DNA of 64,000 nucleotides. It comes from Sipunculus nudus (taxonomy: Eukaryota; Annelida; Sipuncula; Golfingiida; Sipunculidae). The stretch is from positions 9,943,019 to 10,007,018 of the forward strand of contig CM049306.1 in the NCBI GenBank assembly GCA_026874595.1, given 5' to 3'. Shown in pieces: positions 59,831-64,000 of this stretch. The notes below the pieces were generated by a model, which was not told the DNA's origin, did no database searches, and worked only from the letters and a program-made list of their open reading frames with translations. The translations under genes and the position numbers were made by a program. Within the stretch, counting starts at the first letter, position 1, and every line of letters begins with the position of its first letter.

Positions 59831-61450
59831 TTCGAATAAAGATTTTCGTCTTGCAACCGAGAACAGTCCAGCCGATCCCACATGGTTCAAGGTAAATTTC
59901 CCTCAAGAAACCTCTATCGTGCGAGCCGACGTATTTAATGAGACGTTAACATGTCTTCACGAAGCTTACGGGGAAAAGCTTATTAGATTATAATGAATTA
60001 AAATAAAACAATACTGCTCATAAAATATTTCTTTAAGCTGATAATTAATACGATAAAAACTTCAAACCAACTTATTAATAAGACTTTGCGCTATCATCAT
60101 TAATACAGCAAAATTGAATTTGAAATTTTAGATTTATAACTCGGGGCCGTTAACCTTAAGAAACCTTGAAACCCAGCACTCTGATTGTAATTTAAATATT
60201 TGTATTATTAAATCAACATGCTGGTTAGGCAGACTTGTGCTTTTATATAAAACACTGCTCAACATCAGTCATGATTCAATATAGACGTTACGTTCCCGTG
60301 AATATTGTGGTGAAAAAAGCTGCTGAACGTCTTGATGCTGTCATATCCGTAACACGTTGGTCACTGTCCTGTGGGCTATCGACAAAGAGATGTAAGCAGG
60401 CATGTTTATTCCATGTTATTGCCGCCATGTTCATCAATCATTTATGATAAGCATTGTTAGGAAGCCTTGGGGACAATAAAAGACGAGAACAATATGGCCA
60501 GCTGCCGACCTCTACAAACAAAGCACCCCTAAGCTTCATATATATAGACGTCACCATTAGGGACATGTTTCACACATCAATTATATAACTAGATGACTGA
60601 TGCAGACTTGCGCTCTGTGACTTCTCGTCACGTGTTTATATATGTTTATTTCGTTCAAGGTGTTTTTTACTTTTTCTAACGCCAACGTCACAATTATTGT
60701 CTCGGTATTAACGAAAATAATCTGTATCAGACGTATTCTGGGAACTTCAAAGTTATTTTTACTCCATCGTTAATACATTTTCCCCCAAATGTGGTGTATA
60801 TTGAACGTCGTCACTCATTAGGGGGTCCTTGTTAGATGCTGTAGGCCGTCTGACTCCGGCCATTTTGATGTCTTTAGATGTCATTTATCTACATTAGAAG
60901 TCTCTTCAATTGAAGCAGACACATATCTATTTCTGTTGATTTCCCTATATAGATGAAGCCTGTGGAGAATTCGGAGTCTATCTCGGTGGCCTGAAAGAAT
61001 CTCACAAGCCTCACTGTGTATATGTTATGGGTGTGGTATTGTTTGATGTACTTTACCTGCTTCAACAAAGGCTTGTGCACAACAAATATAATTCCCTGAT
61101 AATGAAATTTCTAAAATGTATTAGGATATGTAATTATTCTTGAACGAATCACTGACAATGAATTGCACGAGATAAGTGGCCAGATTTATATTTTTTGAAT
61201 GCTCGGTTGGATCGACGTAGTAAATATTGTAATAAAGAATTCTTATATATGGATGTATATATATGTATTTCGATCAGGTTTACAAATAAATGAAAATCAC
61301 GCAACACAGGCATATATTCTTGAAATACTATAGAGAAACTCAAGGTCGGCAACCGACAAATGCGTATATGCCTTAATCAGTATAGTGAGGACTTGCGATC
61401 TTTGGACATCGGGAAACCCGTGAGACCACTGCTTAGATATTTAATTATAT
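59829..61450. other. Unique sequence, no gene seen
   Basis: No feature supported. All frames are under 75 codons. Confidence 0.4.
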
Positions 61451-61459
61451 GGCCTGTGT

Positions 61460-63320
61460 TATTCAAAATGGAAATTTTCAAGGGGAAGTGCGCAAACGGC
61501 GGAAAAGATCTGCGCAAAAGTAACGTTTAGGGCAATCCATGAAAGCACTCGTGAGACATGTGAGGCTTTGTGCGAGTGCATGAGGGAGGTAAAAGCTAGT
61601 AAAAAACGACTGAAGGTGGTACCACTAGTATAAGCTATAGATATTCAAAATCTTTGTGCATGCAATATTTTAGAGTAATCAGTCTCACCCCATCTGCCTA
61701 CTCCTCAGACTCTGATAGTTAGTTTTTTATGTGATTTAAACACTTATTTTCAGACAAAATGGATATTTTTAAGGTCACTCTGATTAAAGGATATGACCCA
61801 AACATCCACGATCTGACTCATTTCGAACTACAGCTTTAATTAAGAAATCCTACACGTTGTTTTGAAATGAAGTGACGGACTTTCTTGTAAAGCAGTCGTA
61901 ATGGAGAGGTTAATGCACTTAAACGGAGAAATTATTGTAAGTGGCATTATCAGCGTTCCATTCAAGTTACAGCTGTCTGAGATCTGTGGGCATGCAAACT
62001 TATTCGAAAATCCATGCTGCCACTTCTGAGACATATAAGTTTTTGTGTCACTTATATGGAGTTTTTCAAGGCAGACAAATAGCACACGATTGGAGAAATA
62101 AATACAGATAGTGTTTCCAGTCTTGTGTACAAGATAAAGCTATACCCAAGATCCATGAACATGGATCTATGTACAGGGCTGGGCAGTGGGTATATGTATA
62201 TACCCCACTATTAATCAAGGGGAGATGGTAAATGTAAACATCCCCATATATATTATTCAGAAGATAATACTTATATATTGGAAATGAAATATATTAATAA
62301 TTATACTTTTCTTAATTGACTTTGAAATAAATATTACATCTAAATCTGGTTTAGAATTACCTACATTGGAAACAAAATACCTTATTTTCAAAAACCTTAT
62401 ACTTTTTATATATGATATATTTTAATGTGTCACAAAGACAACAAATGTCATATATGTTAATTAAAACAGGTTGCCCTCCAACGCTTGCGAGCCAGCTCTC
62501 ACCCTTGAAGATACATTGACATCAATGCTTTGAGGGCAATTCATGCATGCAGTTCGTGAGTTATGTAAGGTTTCGTGTGACTGAGTGAGGTAAAATACGG
62601 AGACAACGCGTGTGGAGACACAGGTAATCGGAGATCTTGCGCATGTCACATTAAAAGGCATCCTTCAGGCAACTGCTGAAATAAATGGAAATTTCTAAGG
62701 CCAAGGTAACACTCACAGTAAAGACAGAGACCCCAAAATTCGAGTCGGGGTCAACCCCCCCCCCCCCCCCCCTTGTCTCAGCCGCCGCTACCTTTTAAAA
62801 GTATTTTAGACCAATTTTCGCGGCATGGACCCCCCTTTTCAGGACCTGGAGATCTTTTTTGGGGTTTTTTTATTAACATTAGCATCCTGTGTTAGACCCC
62901 TCCTTTTCCTTAATCCTGGATCCGCCCCTGATTATTTGACTTGTGTCTATAGCGTATGCTTTAGTAAGAAATTCAAGTGGAATGGAATAACTGACATCTT
63001 TGTAAAGCTTCAGTAATTTGGAAGTTAAACTGCGCAAAAACGGAGTAATTATGGTTGTATATGGCGCTATTAGTCTGCCGTGCACTATCAAACTGTGTGA
63101 GATCTTTAAACACGCAAATATTGACTTCAGTTCTTTGGATGATTTTTAATCAAAATTGACCTTTCCGAGGGTGAAACGGAGAAATGATTCTAGGCGGCGC
63201 CAGTATTACTGCGTACGCTATAAAGCTATACAAGTTCTGAAAGCATGCAAATTTTAAGGGCAATCCATGCGACCGCTCCTGAGATGTTTATGTTTTTTTG
63301 TGATTGCTAAAAATAGAAAG
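61460..63320 (+). repeat. Old dispersed repeat, four diverged copies
   Basis: The phrase 'GGGCAATCCATGxxxxCACTCxTGAGA...' recurs in recognisable form near 61532, 62010, 62537 and 63260. It is often preceded by CTGTGTGAGATCT / CTGTCTGAGATCT and ATGCAAATTTTAAG. Copies are 20-30 percent diverged and separated by unrelated sequence, including a C18 run at 62755-62772. The parent element is not recognised. Confidence 0.5.
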
Positions 63321-63863
63321 CCGATGACATACAGATAAAGCCACACAAAGACAAATGGTCAGATATCACTCAAAAATGATAGGGCACTTGTTCATCTATG
63401 ACCCTGTGAAGAATCAAAGTTTAAAAAATTCTATCCAGCGGTTTTCTAGTTACAGTTATTATAACTGCGGCGGCCCAAGTAAACGGCTGAAAGTATAGTA
63501 TCCATAAAACTTTATTTTTCGGGATTCAATAATTGGCACGGGGGATGAGTAGCATGATGGTAACGATATCAACACGTAAATATAGCTAAAACCCTGCCAG
63601 TGCCGCTGAGAAAAAAAGCAGAGTCTCAGATGTTAATTTTAAAGATGTTCATTAGATGTTTATGCCAATGTAATAATGCCGTCACCCGTCACTTATGATA
63701 TCTTAAAACAGTGTAAAGAGTAACTTTTTTCATAATTTTGTACTCATAAATTTATATGCATTTTTAGTCATTTCGGACAAGAGTCGTGAATAATTACATC
63801 TATCAACACGTTATACACGTATATATACAGATATAAAATCATATTATCAGCCATAAGTCTTTG

Positions 63864-63865
<2 letters not shown>
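63321..63865. other. Unique sequence, no gene seen
   Basis: No feature supported. Confidence 0.4.

Positions 63866-63897
<32 letters not shown>
63866..63897. repeat. (TA)n microsatellite
   Basis: About 16 TA dinucleotides without interruption. Confidence 0.95.
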
Positions 63898-63901
<4 letters not shown>

Positions 63902-64000
63902 ATTATTATTATTTCTAAGTTTACCATAAGCATATAAATAAACTAAGAATCATTATTTTCCATTCACAACAATATAAAAGCATGCACGGTTTTAAAACGT

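Overview
The window looks like non-coding DNA from an animal nuclear genome, most likely a lophotrochozoan and probably a mollusc. It is AT-rich and full of (TA)n, (GA)n and homopolymer tracts. It carries tRNA-derived SINEs, a non-LTR reverse transcriptase remnant, a solo LTR, several terminal-inverted-repeat elements, and the dispersed 'gaccttgacctttgacct' repeat type that I associate with mollusc genomes. The mollusc call rests on general familiarity, not on a marker gene. I found no intact host protein-coding gene, no rRNA and no functional tRNA. Open frames are short, apart from one forced by a 30-bp tandem repeat. The window is best read as intergenic or intronic.

Layout. 1-10 kb: mostly unique sequence, with a hammerhead-ribozyme-like motif beside a (TA)n tract at 1.1 kb and a perfect 40-bp duplication at 5.3 kb. 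10.15-15.11 kb: a composite element with about 38-bp terminal inverted repeats, containing GACCTT-type repeats, a ~335-bp tandem array, an inverted copy of that unit and a ~146-bp sub-array. 15.5-16.1 kb: a 279-bp tandem duplication. 17.4 kb: a tRNA-derived SINE. 21.8-22.9 kb: a TA-flanked, pogo-like non-autonomous element. 25.5-25.9 kb: a CGAGTC-rich element. 27.4-28.05 kb: homeodomain-type TAATTA sites in a diverged duplication. 29.4-30.1 kb: an element with CCCCC-rich inverted ends. 31.2 kb: a broken second copy of the hammerhead repeat. 31.9-33.1 kb: a second copy of the left part of the 10-kb element.

33.5-35.1 kb: three related repeat units and a 39-bp minisatellite. 35.5-36.9 kb: a degenerate LINE reverse transcriptase. 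43.1-43.6 kb: a minisatellite carrying many CCAAT boxes. 44.4-45.4 kb: a 30-bp minisatellite. 45.6-46.2 kb: a ~145-bp repeat array. 48.5 kb: an 84-bp relative of the pogo-like element. 50.5 kb: a second SINE. 52.0-52.8 kb: a complete solo LTR with a 4-bp target duplication. 53.5-54.6 kb: a ~345-bp tandem array. 56.7 kb: a GGTTC-rich MITE. 59-64 kb: long (TA)n tracts and old diverged repeats.

No genes act together here. The main biological content is the history of mobile elements, plus a few possible regulatory stretches and one plausible self-cleaving RNA motif.
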